NCBI RefSeq assembly: GCF_002933295.1
Contig: NZ_PSSW01000007.1
Coordinates: forward strand, 62,001-126,000
DNA: 64,000 nucleotides
Direction of reading: 5' to 3'
DNA from: Marinobacter flavimaris
GTDB lineage: Bacteria > Pseudomonadota > Gammaproteobacteria > Pseudomonadales > Oleiphilaceae
Position 1 is the stretch's first letter. Each line of letters starts with the position of its first letter. The notes under the pieces are model-generated. The model saw nothing but the letters and a program-made list of their open reading frames with translations. It was not told where the DNA came from and did no database searches. Shown one piece after another: positions 52,602 to 60,632 of the stretch. Made by a program: the position numbers and the translations under genes.

Positions 52602-53501
52602 TCAGGCGTCACGATCACCCGTGTGGGCATCGACAATGGCACGGACGCCCTCATGGGCGGTTTTTCGGCCACGGGTGATGGCGAACAATTCGTCCATGAC
52701 GTCTTCAATTGAGGCAATCTGCTCTACCTCATACTGGCGGCAGACCTCCTCGCGGATTGAGGTTGGAGCAGCGAACACGCCATAGCCCTGGCTGCCAAAT
52801 ACCTTGATCAGTGCGCTGTCATCTACCCGGGCGACAAGTTTCATGCGAACCCCATTCAGGGAAAACCAGTTCATCAGTCGCTCGAAATAGGGTGCATCCG
52901 TGGCGTTGGCCAGCAACGGTTGGCCATTCAGGGATTCGGGAAACCCCTTTTTGAGCTTTCTTGCCAACTCTGGTGCAGCGAACAGGCTCATGCTGGATCC
53001 CGCCAGAGGGTGTACCGTGAGATTGCCGTCCTCCTGCAACCGTGGCACCCGGTCGGTCAAAACCAGATCCAGCTCCTTGCGTTTCAGGCTGAGCACGAGA
53101 TCTTCGGTGCGCCCGGTCTGGCATTCAAGCTGGATGGACCGCTCGCCCGCCATCGCCGGCTGAAGCAGGTAGTAGGCAATCAGTTTGTGAATCGACGCGG
53201 AGACGCCGGCTCGCAGGGTCAGCGGACGCTCGGAAGGATCAAGCCGCAGGGTTTCGGCAAGCTCACCGGTCAGGGCGAATATGTCGTCGGCGTAGCCGAG
53301 GATCAGCCGGCCGTAGTCTGTGAGGATGAGCTTGCGCCTTTCCCGGGAGAACAGGCGCCCACCCACTGAGGCTTCAAACGTGGCAAGCTGGCCACTGAGG
53401 GTCTGCGGCGCCAGTTCCAGGACTTCACTGGCTCGGGCGATCGAACCTTCCCGGCTGATCACCCAGAAATAGTAGAGATGGCGGAGGTTAAGCTGTTCCA
53501 T
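52602..53501 (-). CDS. LysR-family regulator, NhaR-like
   Basis: The 299-residue protein begins MEQLNLRHLYYFWVISREGS with a helix-turn-helix (GSIARASEVLELAPQTLSGQL), followed by a LysR effector domain. The LNxxHLYYFW start and the TLSGQ recognition helix are typical of NhaR-type regulators, which respond to sodium and pH in E. coli. It lies 20 bp after the flavin-reductase-like gene on the same strand, so it may be co-transcribed with the genes before it. No antiporter gene is close by. Confidence 0.88.
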   Translation of the reverse strand: MEQLNLRHLYYFWVISREGSIARASEVLELAPQTLSGQLATFEASVGGRLFSRERRKLILTDYGRLILGYADDIFALTGELAETLRLDPSERPLTLRAGVSASIHKLIAYYLLQPAMAGERSIQLECQTGRTEDLVLSLKRKELDLVLTDRVPRLQEDGNLTVHPLAGSSMSLFAAPELARKLKKGFPESLNGQPLLANATDAPYFERLMNWFSLNGVRMKLVARVDDSALIKVFGSQGYGVFAAPTSIREEVCRQYEVEQIASIEDVMDELFAITRGRKTAHEGVRAIVDAHTGDRDA

Positions 53502-53521
53502 TCCTTTGCCCTGCCCCCGGT

Positions 53522-54142
53522 TCAGGATGGCCGCGGAATTTTGAGGATTTCACCGAAGGTGACGTATTCGCTTCCCCCGAGACGGCCGATCGGATCAATC
53601 GCAGCGCCCTTGAAGGTCAGGCGATTCTTGTCATCGTAACGGGCTGCATCATCAGATACCCAGACCCGGGTGACTTTTCCGAATACCAGTGACTGGGGCC
53701 CGGCACCGATTTCCTTGATGTCGTAGAGCTCGCAGGCAAAAGCCACGTGGCAGTCCTTGAGCCGAGGCAGATTCGAGCCTTCGAAATCCACCAGCTCCAG
53801 ATCAAGATTTTTCAGTTCGGATTCGCCATGGGGCAAGGTTCGCGAGGATTCTGTGACCGCCGCGGCTAGTTCCCGATGAGCGATATGAACGACAAAATTC
53901 TTTCTCGCTTCAATGTTTACCCGGGTGTCTTTCGACACGCCCTCCGCCGGTTTTTTACCAACGGAAATCATCAGCAACGGGGGATTGCTGGTGATCGGCG
54001 TAAAGAACGAGAATGGCGCCAGATTGTAGTCCCCATCCGGATTTTCACTCAGCACCCAGGCAACTGGCCTCGGAATCACTGTCTGGGTAAGGATGTGGTA
54101 GGCATCCTTCGGATCCATACCCTCGAAATCTATAAGCATCAC
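53522..54142 (-). CDS. Flavin-reductase-domain protein
   Basis: The 206-residue protein contains VIPRPVAWVLSENPDGDYNLAPFSFF, then PPLLMISVGKK and DTRVNIEARKNFVVHIA, the FMN-binding split-barrel pattern of the flavin reductase/DIM6-NTAB family. It may reduce flavin for a partner oxygenase or act as a flavoenzyme itself; no oxygenase is adjacent. It overlaps the MFS transporter gene by 4 bp and precedes the LysR gene, suggesting an MFS-flavoprotein-regulator operon. Confidence 0.85.
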   Translation of the reverse strand: MMLIDFEGMDPKDAYHILTQTVIPRPVAWVLSENPDGDYNLAPFSFFTPITSNPPLLMISVGKKPAEGVSKDTRVNIEARKNFVVHIAHRELAAAVTESSRTLPHGESELKNLDLELVDFEGSNLPRLKDCHVAFACELYDIKEIGAGPQSLVFGKVTRVWVSDDAARYDDKNRLTFKGAAIDPIGRLGGSEYVTFGEILKIPRPS

Positions 54143-55335
54143 TCTCTCCCGTTAACTGCAGCTTCGGGCGTTCGTTCGCGCAACAGCCACAAAGTCATCA
54201 ATAACCCGTGAAGTATCAGGAAGGGTACGGCAACCATGACCAGACCGCCCCAGCCCAGCCAGCTCAGAATTGCGCCGGCAGACAGCGCCGCGGTCGCCTG
54301 GGAGCCAAAAACCATTATGTCGTTCAGGCCCTGGACGCGGAAGCGTTCGGCATCCCGATACCCCCGGGGCAGCAGCGTTGTGCCACCAACGAACAGGAAA
54401 TTCCAGCCAACGCCGAGCAACAACAGCGCTGACAGATAGTGGTGGAAGCTGACACCACTGGCGGCAAGGGCAATACAGCCCAGATAGGCCAGCAGGCCCG
54501 CTGCCATCATCAGGGGAATGCCTACCACGCGTGTCAGCCAACCGCTGATCAGCGACGGAAGATACATGGCCATTATGTGGAGCTGGATCACCCGCTTGGC
54601 ATCGTCGAGGTCATGGCCGGCCATTTCGGTCATGCTCAGCGGCGTCGCCGTCATGATGAAACTCATCACCGCATAGCCAATGGCCGCGGCACTCATGGCA
54701 GCCCAGATCAAAGGGTTCGCCATAATCTCCCGTAGTGGGCGGCCTCCTCCCGGCCGGGATTCCTGGACGCGCTCGGCCCCTGCCCGGTAACCGATAGCAA
54801 GGATCAGCAAAGCCGCACCCTGGACGGCCGCCAGCGCGATCCAGCTGACCAGAAACGGGTATTGCTCCGCCGCGCCGCTGCCCAGACCCGCAACTTCCGG
54901 CCCGAGCCAGGCTGCGACCAGACCACCCAGCAACACGCGAGCGGCAGCAGAACCCGCCATACCCGGCGCCACGGATTCCATGGCCGCAAACCGGTATTGG
55001 TGAACCACCGCAAGCCCGGTACCACCGACCACGGCCGCAAGACAAAGAAGGGAAAACAGACCGGTCCAGGACGCCAGGCCTCCCATAAGACCTGCAACAA
55101 TCCCCATGATGGCACCCAACAGCATCACGCGCTTGCGCCCAATGCGCTCCATTAACCAGGTTGCCGGTTTGATAGCCAGAACGGTGCCTACGACCACCAG
55201 CCCGACGGGAAGTGTTGCGTACTCGGGCGCCGGGGCGAGCATTCTGCCCTGAATGCTACCTATAAAAACGATAAAAGGCGCTGTGCACATGGCCAGCGCC
55301 TGAGCGGCAACCAGGACCCAGACATTGAGGGGCAT
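54139..55335 (-). CDS. MFS transporter
   Basis: The 398-residue protein has twelve predicted membrane helices. The inter-helix loop between helices 2 and 3 reads ERIGRKRVMLLGA, typical of the major facilitator superfamily. The substrate is unknown. The ATG lies only 3 bp after the cheR stop, so it may be transcribed with cheV-cheR. It overlaps the downstream flavin-reductase-like gene by 4 bp. Confidence 0.87.
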   Translation of the reverse strand: MPLNVWVLVAAQALAMCTAPFIVFIGSIQGRMLAPAPEYATLPVGLVVVGTVLAIKPATWLMERIGRKRVMLLGAIMGIVAGLMGGLASWTGLFSLLCLAAVVGGTGLAVVHQYRFAAMESVAPGMAGSAAARVLLGGLVAAWLGPEVAGLGSGAAEQYPFLVSWIALAAVQGAALLILAIGYRAGAERVQESRPGGGRPLREIMANPLIWAAMSAAAIGYAVMSFIMTATPLSMTEMAGHDLDDAKRVIQLHIMAMYLPSLISGWLTRVVGIPLMMAAGLLAYLGCIALAASGVSFHHYLSALLLLGVGWNFLFVGGTTLLPRGYRDAERFRVQGLNDIMVFGSQATAALSAGAILSWLGWGGLVMVAVPFLILHGLLMTLWLLRERTPEAAVNGRE

Positions 55336-55338
55336 GGA

Positions 55339-56166
55339 TTATTTTTTCCTGTAGATGATTCCGGGGTGGCACTGCACCATCTCGTAGAGATGGGGCAAGC
55401 CGTTGAGCGATTCCGAGGCACCAAGAACCAGATAGCCGCCCGGGTTCAGGGTGGCGTGCATCCGGGTGAGAATGTCCTTTTTCAGGTCCGCCGAAAAATA
55501 GATCAGGACGTTCCGGCACATCACAATATCGAACTTGCCCAGCATATAACGCTCAAGCAGGTTCAACTCCTTGAACTCCACCATGCTCTTGATCTGGGGT
55601 TTGATCTGCCAGCCACCGTTCAGGGACGGCGTGAAAAACTGCTTCTGGCGCTCTGGCGAGAGCCCCCGACCAATGGCAAGCATTTCATACTCGCCCTTGC
55701 GAGCTACATCAAGAACGCTTTTAGAGATATCCGTCGCGGTGATCTTTACATCCCGGAGCTTCCCGGGCCTCGCCCGCCGAAACTCCTCGACGATCATGGC
55801 AATCGAATACGGCTCCTGGCCGGTTGAGCAGGCCGCAGACCAGATACGCAAAGGCTGCATCGAGTTGCGCTCTGCGAATTCGGGAAGCAGCTTCTCCTGA
55901 AGAATCCGGAAAGGGTGATTGTCACGGAACCACAGGGTTTCATTGGTTGTCATCGCATCGATGACAGTCTCTTTCAGACCGCCCCGCCCGGGGCGCTTAA
56001 GGCGCTCGAGCAGTTCACCCAGGGTATTCAGGCTGTTCTCTTCAAGAATCCTGCGCAACCGGCTTTTGACCAGGTACTGTTTATTATCGCCCAGTAAAAT
56101 CCCACAGGCATCCTGCAGGAACGATTTGAAGGCTTCATATTCCTGTGGCGTTATTTCCGCTTTCAT
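55339..56166 (-). CDS. cheR: Chemotaxis protein methyltransferase CheR
   Basis: The 275-residue protein has the N-terminal helical CheR domain (about 5-75, with LVKSRLRRILEENSL) and a SAM-binding domain with IWSAACSTGQEPYSIAM, ITATDISKSVLDVARKGEY and FDIVMCRNVLIYF. It methylates glutamates of chemoreceptors. It is 37 bp downstream of cheV, in the same order as the flagellar cheR-cheV-flgA cluster of pseudomonads. Confidence 0.95.
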   Translation of the reverse strand: MKAEITPQEYEAFKSFLQDACGILLGDNKQYLVKSRLRRILEENSLNTLGELLERLKRPGRGGLKETVIDAMTTNETLWFRDNHPFRILQEKLLPEFAERNSMQPLRIWSAACSTGQEPYSIAMIVEEFRRARPGKLRDVKITATDISKSVLDVARKGEYEMLAIGRGLSPERQKQFFTPSLNGGWQIKPQIKSMVEFKELNLLERYMLGKFDIVMCRNVLIYFSADLKKDILTRMHATLNPGGYLVLGASESLNGLPHLYEMVQCHPGIIYRKK

Positions 56167-56203
56167 TGGGTCTCTGTTCTGAGTGAATCTTTGAGCGGCT
56201 CCA

Positions 56204-57133
56204 TCAACCCTGGTCGATGATTTCCATCACCCGCTCTGCCAGCTCGTCCGGACTGAACTTTGCCATAAAGTCGTCGGCCCCGACCTTCTTTACCATGGCC
56301 TGGTTGAACACACCGCTGAGTGAGGTGTGAAGCATAACAAACATATCCGAAAGCGCCGGGTCCTCTTTCACCTTGGTGACGAGGGTGTAGCCATCCATTT
56401 CAGGCATCTCCACGTCCGAGATGATCAGGGAGAAGTGATCCTTGGCCCGGGAACCATCCGCAGTGATTTCCTTCAGATGTTCAATAGCCTGCTTGCCGTC
56501 GTTTTTCAGCACCACTTCCATGCCAATTGCGGTGAGACACCGCTGTATCTGGCGCCGGGCCACGGATGAATCATCGACCACCAGCACGGGCAGATGCCCC
56601 GGTACCCTATCCGCGCTCTTACTCAGAACGGCTTCGGTTACGTCCTCCCCAAGCGGAGAAACTTCTGAAAGAATCTTCTCTACATCAATGATTTCGATAA
56701 GCTTATCATCAATTTTCGTGACAGCGGTAAGATAGACATCCTTGCCGGCCCCTTTGGGTGGAGGCAGGATTTCTTCCCAGTTCATGTTCATGATTCGCTC
56801 GACACCGCTCACCAGGAAACCCTGCGTTTTGCGATTGTATTCAGTGATGATGACGAAGCTGGTGGAGAGCTCTTCTTGCGGGATACCGGGCAGACCGATT
56901 GCCATGCTCAGATCGATAATGGGGATAGTCTCACCCCGGCTATGGGCTACGCCTCGAACAACCGGCCGGCTGTTGGGCAGGGAGAACAGCTTCGGACACT
57001 GCAGAACCTCTTTCACCTTGAACACGTTGATCCCGTAGATCTGACGCCCCCTGAGACGGAAAAGAAGCAGCTCTAGGCGGTTCTTTCCGACCATCTGAGT
57101 GCGCTGGTTGACACTGTCCAAAACCCCTGCCAT
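56204..57133 (-). CDS. cheV: Chemotaxis coupling protein CheV
   Basis: The 309-residue protein has an N-terminal CheW-like domain (about 20-165, with LFRLRGRQIYGINVFKVKEV and RGETIPIIDL) and a C-terminal receiver domain (about 180-305, with VLVVDDSSVARRQI and phospho-acceptor Asp in IISDVEMPEMDG). It couples receptors to the CheA kinase and can be tuned by phosphorylation. It is divergent from flgA across a 188-bp gap. Confidence 0.95.
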   Translation of the reverse strand: MAGVLDSVNQRTQMVGKNRLELLLFRLRGRQIYGINVFKVKEVLQCPKLFSLPNSRPVVRGVAHSRGETIPIIDLSMAIGLPGIPQEELSTSFVIITEYNRKTQGFLVSGVERIMNMNWEEILPPPKGAGKDVYLTAVTKIDDKLIEIIDVEKILSEVSPLGEDVTEAVLSKSADRVPGHLPVLVVDDSSVARRQIQRCLTAIGMEVVLKNDGKQAIEHLKEITADGSRAKDHFSLIISDVEMPEMDGYTLVTKVKEDPALSDMFVMLHTSLSGVFNQAMVKKVGADDFMAKFSPDELAERVMEIIDQG

Positions 57134-57321
57134 TTCGATTCTCCTGGCTTGCCGGAATTACAACGGCATATATCTTGCTGTTCACTGAATAATAGCCTGA
57201 TCGACGGAAACCCGTCATATCAGGGGTGGGTCAGCCCATTTAACGGCCACTTTTACCGAATCCTTAGCCTGATTCGGGCTTTTCTGCCCTGTTGTTGACA
57301 GCATAGGACAAACTGATACGT

Positions 57322-58023
57322 ATGCGCATCACGAATTTCGCCCTACTACTGCTAATGTCTGGCCTGAGCACGCCGCTCCTTGCTGGAACGACAGCTGAAC
57401 AGATTCAGAAAGCAACCCTGGCGTTTCTGGACAGCTTTGCGTCTGAACAGGCCGAGCATGGCTACACCGTTTCCTTCGAACCCGGTTCCATCGACAGCCG
57501 CCTCGCTCTCGCCGAGTGCGAAAAGCCTTTGAGTGTAGAGTTCAGCGGGGATCCATGGAAAAGCACCAGCCCGTCGTTGCAGGTAGCCTGCGAAGGAACC
57601 CGCCCATGGCGAATGTTTGTTACCGCTTCAGTCTCTATCCATGGGCCAGCCCTGGTGGCAGCGAGGCCACTCACACGTGGAGAGCGAATAACCGAAGGGC
57701 TGCTTGCGAAGCAGTCTGTTGAAATCAATTCATCCAGACGTGGCGTGATTACGGACTCGAAGCAGGCGATTGGCATGGAAGTGCGGCGCGCAGTGAATGC
57801 CGGATCGCTCGTTACACCAGACATGCTTTCGGCCCCGAATGCGGTCGAACGAGGCGATCATGTTATCATCACCGCCAAAACTGGTGGATTTTCAGTACGT
57901 TCCCGGGGCAAAGCCCTGGCAAGCGCCAGCGTTGGCGAACAGGTTCTGGTTGAGAATCTGCGCTCATCACGCACGATAAGAGCCAGCGTTGTCGCGCCGG
58001 GCCACGTGGAAATTCCGATGTGA
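57322..58023 (+). CDS. flgA: Flagellar basal body P-ring assembly protein FlgA
   Basis: The 233-residue protein has an N-terminal signal peptide (about 1-21) and a C-terminal SAF/FlgA domain (AARPLTRGERITEGLL, TPDMLSAPNAVERGDHVIITAK and GQVLV-like end EQVLVENLRSSRTIRASVV). It is a periplasmic chaperone for the P-ring protein FlgI. The ribosome-binding site is weak. It is upstream of flgM with a 173-bp gap that carries a flgM promoter. Confidence 0.93.
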   Translation: MRITNFALLLLMSGLSTPLLAGTTAEQIQKATLAFLDSFASEQAEHGYTVSFEPGSIDSRLALAECEKPLSVEFSGDPWKSTSPSLQVACEGTRPWRMFVTASVSIHGPALVAARPLTRGERITEGLLAKQSVEINSSRRGVITDSKQAIGMEVRRAVNAGSLVTPDMLSAPNAVERGDHVIITAKTGGFSVRSRGKALASASVGEQVLVENLRSSRTIRASVVAPGHVEIPM

Positions 58024-58110
58024 GCCGCGTGCGGCAGAGGCTTGCCGGACCGGCAAGTGAATGCCGCAAAACCGGTCGTAAACGCAGATGAAAAAAAGTG
58101 CTAAAAGTAC

Positions 58111-58137
58111 TAAAGGTTTTCGCGGCGCCGCCGTTAA
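58111..58137 (+). promoter_or_regulatory. Sigma-28 (FliA) promoter of flgM
   Basis: TAAAGGTT at 58111-58118 and GCCGTTAA at 58130-58137 are separated by 11 bp. This differs from the sigma-28 consensus (TAAAGTTT-N11-GCCGATAA) at only two positions. It lies about 60 bp before the flgM ATG and explains late-class expression of flgM and flgN independently of flgA. Confidence 0.88.
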
Positions 58138-58196
58138 GAAGACACAAACTCGAGTAAGCGCCGCATTCGTGGCGCGACAGGCAAGCAGGTACAGAT

Positions 58197-58523
58197 ATGT
58201 CAGTTGACTTAAATGGAATTGGCCCCGGCCAGGTCAACACCCAGAGAACCACGGCCGACAAAAGCTCCGGCGCACAGAATACCCAGCCGGCATCCAACGA
58301 ACAGGCGAAGACACAGGCCCAGGGGGCCCGTGGTGAGAACGTCAGCCTGAGCAATCAGGCCAAGAACCTGAAGCAGCTCGAACAAAAGCTGGGCGATTAT
58401 CCGGAAATGGATGACGACCGCATCGAGCAGATCCGTTCCGCCCTTGAAAATGGCACGTACAAGATTGACGCCGAGAAGCTGGCCCAGAAAATGCTTGAGA
58501 TGGATGAAAGCATTTTCGGGTGA
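58197..58523 (+). CDS. flgM: Anti-sigma-28 factor FlgM
   Basis: The 108-residue protein starts MSVDLNGIGPGQVNTQRT and has the C-terminal sigma-binding part RIEQIRSALENGTYKIDAEKLAQKML. The first half is disordered and Gln/Ala-rich, as usual. It holds FliA inactive until it is secreted through the finished hook. It is 7 bp upstream of flgN. Confidence 0.95.
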   Translation: MSVDLNGIGPGQVNTQRTTADKSSGAQNTQPASNEQAKTQAQGARGENVSLSNQAKNLKQLEQKLGDYPEMDDDRIEQIRSALENGTYKIDAEKLAQKMLEMDESIFG

Positions 58524-58530
58524 GTAGACC

Positions 58531-59001
58531 ATGGCCGCAATTGATGATTTGAAGACCCTTCTTTCCCAGGATATCAGCCAGCTTGAAACACTGGCTGACG
58601 TTCTCGGCAAGGAAAAGACCTGCCTTGCGAATTCCGACCTCCGCCAGCTGGACGCCCTGACCAGAGAGAAGAACGATCTCCTCGGTGCAGTGCGCGAACG
58701 CGCCAAACAGAAAATCCGAACGCTCGTACAGATGGGATATCGCCCCGAAAGTGGCGAGCCTTCCCGCTTTATCCGCAGCGCCGGATTCTCGGATCTCTTC
58801 GAACTCTGGCAGGAAGCGGACCAGAAGCTGCGAACCTGTCAGACGCTGAACCAGACCAATGGTCGCGTGATCAGCCACTTGCAAAAGCGTTTGTCGAGAC
58901 TCACTGATATTTTCCGCGGCGCCACCGGCCAGCAGAAGCTGTACGGTGCACAGGGTCAGCAGACCACGGTATCAAGCAGCACGGTGCTCGCCAGCGCCTG
59001 A
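58531..59001 (+). CDS. flgN: Flagellar export chaperone FlgN
   Basis: The 156-residue helical protein has the FlgN pattern (LLSQDISQLETLADVLGKEK, LDALTREKNDLL and a long C-terminal helix with NGRVISHLQKRLSR). It chaperones the hook-filament junction proteins FlgK and FlgL. It is coupled to flgM and followed by a hairpin terminator. Confidence 0.9.
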   Translation: MAAIDDLKTLLSQDISQLETLADVLGKEKTCLANSDLRQLDALTREKNDLLGAVRERAKQKIRTLVQMGYRPESGEPSRFIRSAGFSDLFELWQEADQKLRTCQTLNQTNGRVISHLQKRLSRLTDIFRGATGQQKLYGAQGQQTTVSSSTVLASA

Positions 59002-59009
59002 GCCCGGAC

Positions 59010-59034
59010 GCATGGCTCTGCCGAGCCATGCTTT
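59010..59034 (+). terminator. Probable terminator after flgN
   Basis: A perfect 9-bp stem, GCATGGCTC-TGCC-GAGCCATGC (59010-59031), is followed by only three T. It stands 8 bp after the flgN stop and before the end of the convergent gene. Confidence 0.6.
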
Positions 59035-59039
59035 CCACT

Positions 59040-59789
59040 TCATCGGGTGTAGATGGTCATCTGGGAGTCGGGATGAAACCGGATGTCGTGAATGCTCACG
59101 TTGCCCATTGAAGCTCCCTGGCCTCCCGTAACCCGTATATTGTCCATCCGGATTTCCTCGATGCGCTCAGGGAACGCCAGCATCAGGGCGCCATCTTCCC
59201 TTACCCGATAACGTGGCTCCCCTTCACGATAATGCACACCGGAAATGCTGAGCTCTGAATCCAGGAAGTTCAGAACCGGCACGAAGATATTGGCGGAAAG
59301 CTTGAGACCTTCAATAACATCTGCGGATGCCTCGGTGCCCTGCTCTCCATTTCCTGCGGGGTTCTCCGCCATCTTGCTGACAATACCAATGCGGTGCAGC
59401 AGGGTCGGATCGCCCTGACCGGAAATCGCCGCCAGCTCGGCTTCACTCATGAGGGCAAGATTGCCTCTCTCATAAAGTTCGCCGGCTTCCAGCGTTGCCT
59501 GTGACGCCTCGGCCGAATTGCTGGCCGCAAAGGTTACCAGGGGCTGGAATGGAAGCGTGACCGCTGTTACCAGGGCGGCAGCGTTGCGATAGCGGGACTG
59601 GTGCTTGAGGACACGATGCAGCTCCTTCTCGCTGATCCAGCCAGCCTGGATGAATACCTCACCCAGGCGCTGTCCGGTTTCGCGCTGAAGCCTGAGACCT
59701 TCGTTAACCTGCCCCTCTGACAGATACCCACGATTGATAAGCAATCGCCCGAGGCGTGATTTCTCTTCAAATCCCTGACGGATTCTCAC
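59040..59789 (-). CDS. MshEN-domain hybrid protein with internal hydrophobic segment
   Basis: The 249-residue protein begins with a MshEN/GspE-N-like domain (about residues 13-61: LGRLLINRGYLSEGQVNEGL and LGEVFIQAGWISEKEL), the part that binds c-di-GMP in MshE. A basic stretch and a hydrophobic segment (about 70-89) ending in TFAAS follow, resembling an internal signal anchor. Then comes LMSEAELAAISGQGD (113-127), like the mature start of small pilin-associated exported proteins, and a beta-rich C-terminus. The start is GTG with AAAGGAG 7 bp upstream. The function is unknown. It occupies the place where pseudomonads often carry a PilZ gene after flgN. Confidence 0.6.
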   Translation of the reverse strand: MRIRQGFEEKSRLGRLLINRGYLSEGQVNEGLRLQRETGQRLGEVFIQAGWISEKELHRVLKHQSRYRNAAALVTAVTLPFQPLVTFAASNSAEASQATLEAGELYERGNLALMSEAELAAISGQGDPTLLHRIGIVSKMAENPAGNGEQGTEASADVIEGLKLSANIFVPVLNFLDSELSISGVHYREGEPRYRVREDGALMLAFPERIEEIRMDNIRVTGGQGASMGNVSIHDIRFHPDSQMTIYTR

Positions 59790-60007
59790 CCAGTGTCTCC
59801 TTTTAAACAGTGAAAACCGTACAACTCGGCCCGGTCAGTGTGATCCATGACTTCCGATATCGGGAAGGTTAGCCGATCACACAACGATGTGCGTGGATGC
59901 AGTGCCCGTTTTACCATCACCATCTGGTAAGATCTGGCACCTGATAACAGAATTCGCCGAATTGTCGCAGGAAACACACCTGCTAATAACACGGAGAACG
60001 GCTGCAA

Positions 60008-60628
60008 ATGACAAACATGGTAAAACCCCTGAAAACTGTGACTCCCGTATTGCTTATGGCACTCGCCCTACTCATGCCGACTGCCGCGGTGCAGGCGCAA
60101 ACCAATGAGCAATCGGCCAGTAATCCTCTTCCAAAGGTCCGCATGGTGACCAGTGAAGGCGCTATCGAGCTTCAGCTTCGCCCGGATGTTGCGCCCGAAA
60201 CGGTCGACAATTTCCTGCAGTACGCCGAAGACGGTTTTTTCGACGGCACCATCTTCCATCGGGTTATACCCGGGTTCATGATCCAGGGCGGCGGTTTCAC
60301 CCGGGATCTCTCCCGCAAGTCGACTCGGGCCCCTATCCGCAATGAAGCGAAAGAGACACTGCCCAACCTTCGTGGAACCATTGCGATGGCTCGCACCAGT
60401 GCGCCTGATTCCGCCACGTCCCAGTTCTTTATCAACCTTTCCGACAACGGGTTCCTGAACGCCGGAGTTCGCGGCCCGGGTTATGCGGTTTTTGGCAACG
60501 TGACCGAGGGCATGGGCGTTGTCGATGCCATTGCCCGCAAACAGACCACCCGCAAACAGGGGATGGCCGATGTGCCGGTTGAACCTGTGATCATCGAAAC
60601 CGTCACCGTGGTCGACCCCGAAGGCTGA
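60008..60628 (+). CDS. ppiA: Periplasmic cyclophilin-type peptidyl-prolyl isomerase
   Basis: The 206-residue protein has a signal peptide (cleavage probably after AVQAQ, about residue 30) and a cyclophilin domain with [20 protein letters not shown], the catalytic Arg in HRV, and [13 protein letters not shown]. It isomerises prolyl bonds of exported proteins. GGAG lies about 11 bp before the ATG at 60008; an ATG at 60017 is an alternative. It precedes mnmC by 4 bp. Confidence 0.93.
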   Translation: MTNMVKPLKTVTPVLLMALALLMPTAAVQAQTNEQSASNPLPKVRMVTSEGAIELQLRPDVAPETVDNFLQYAEDGFFDGTIFHRVIPGFMIQGGGFTRDLSRKSTRAPIRNEAKETLPNLRGTIAMARTSAPDSATSQFFINLSDNGFLNAGVRGPGYAVFGNVTEGMGVVDAIARKQTTRKQGMADVPVEPVIIETVTVVDPEG

Positions 60629-60632
60629 CACC

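Noticed and set aside
57287..57327. TTGACA with a TACGTA-like box before flgA
   Set aside because: The putative -10 overlaps the start codon, leaving no room for a leader with a ribosome-binding site.
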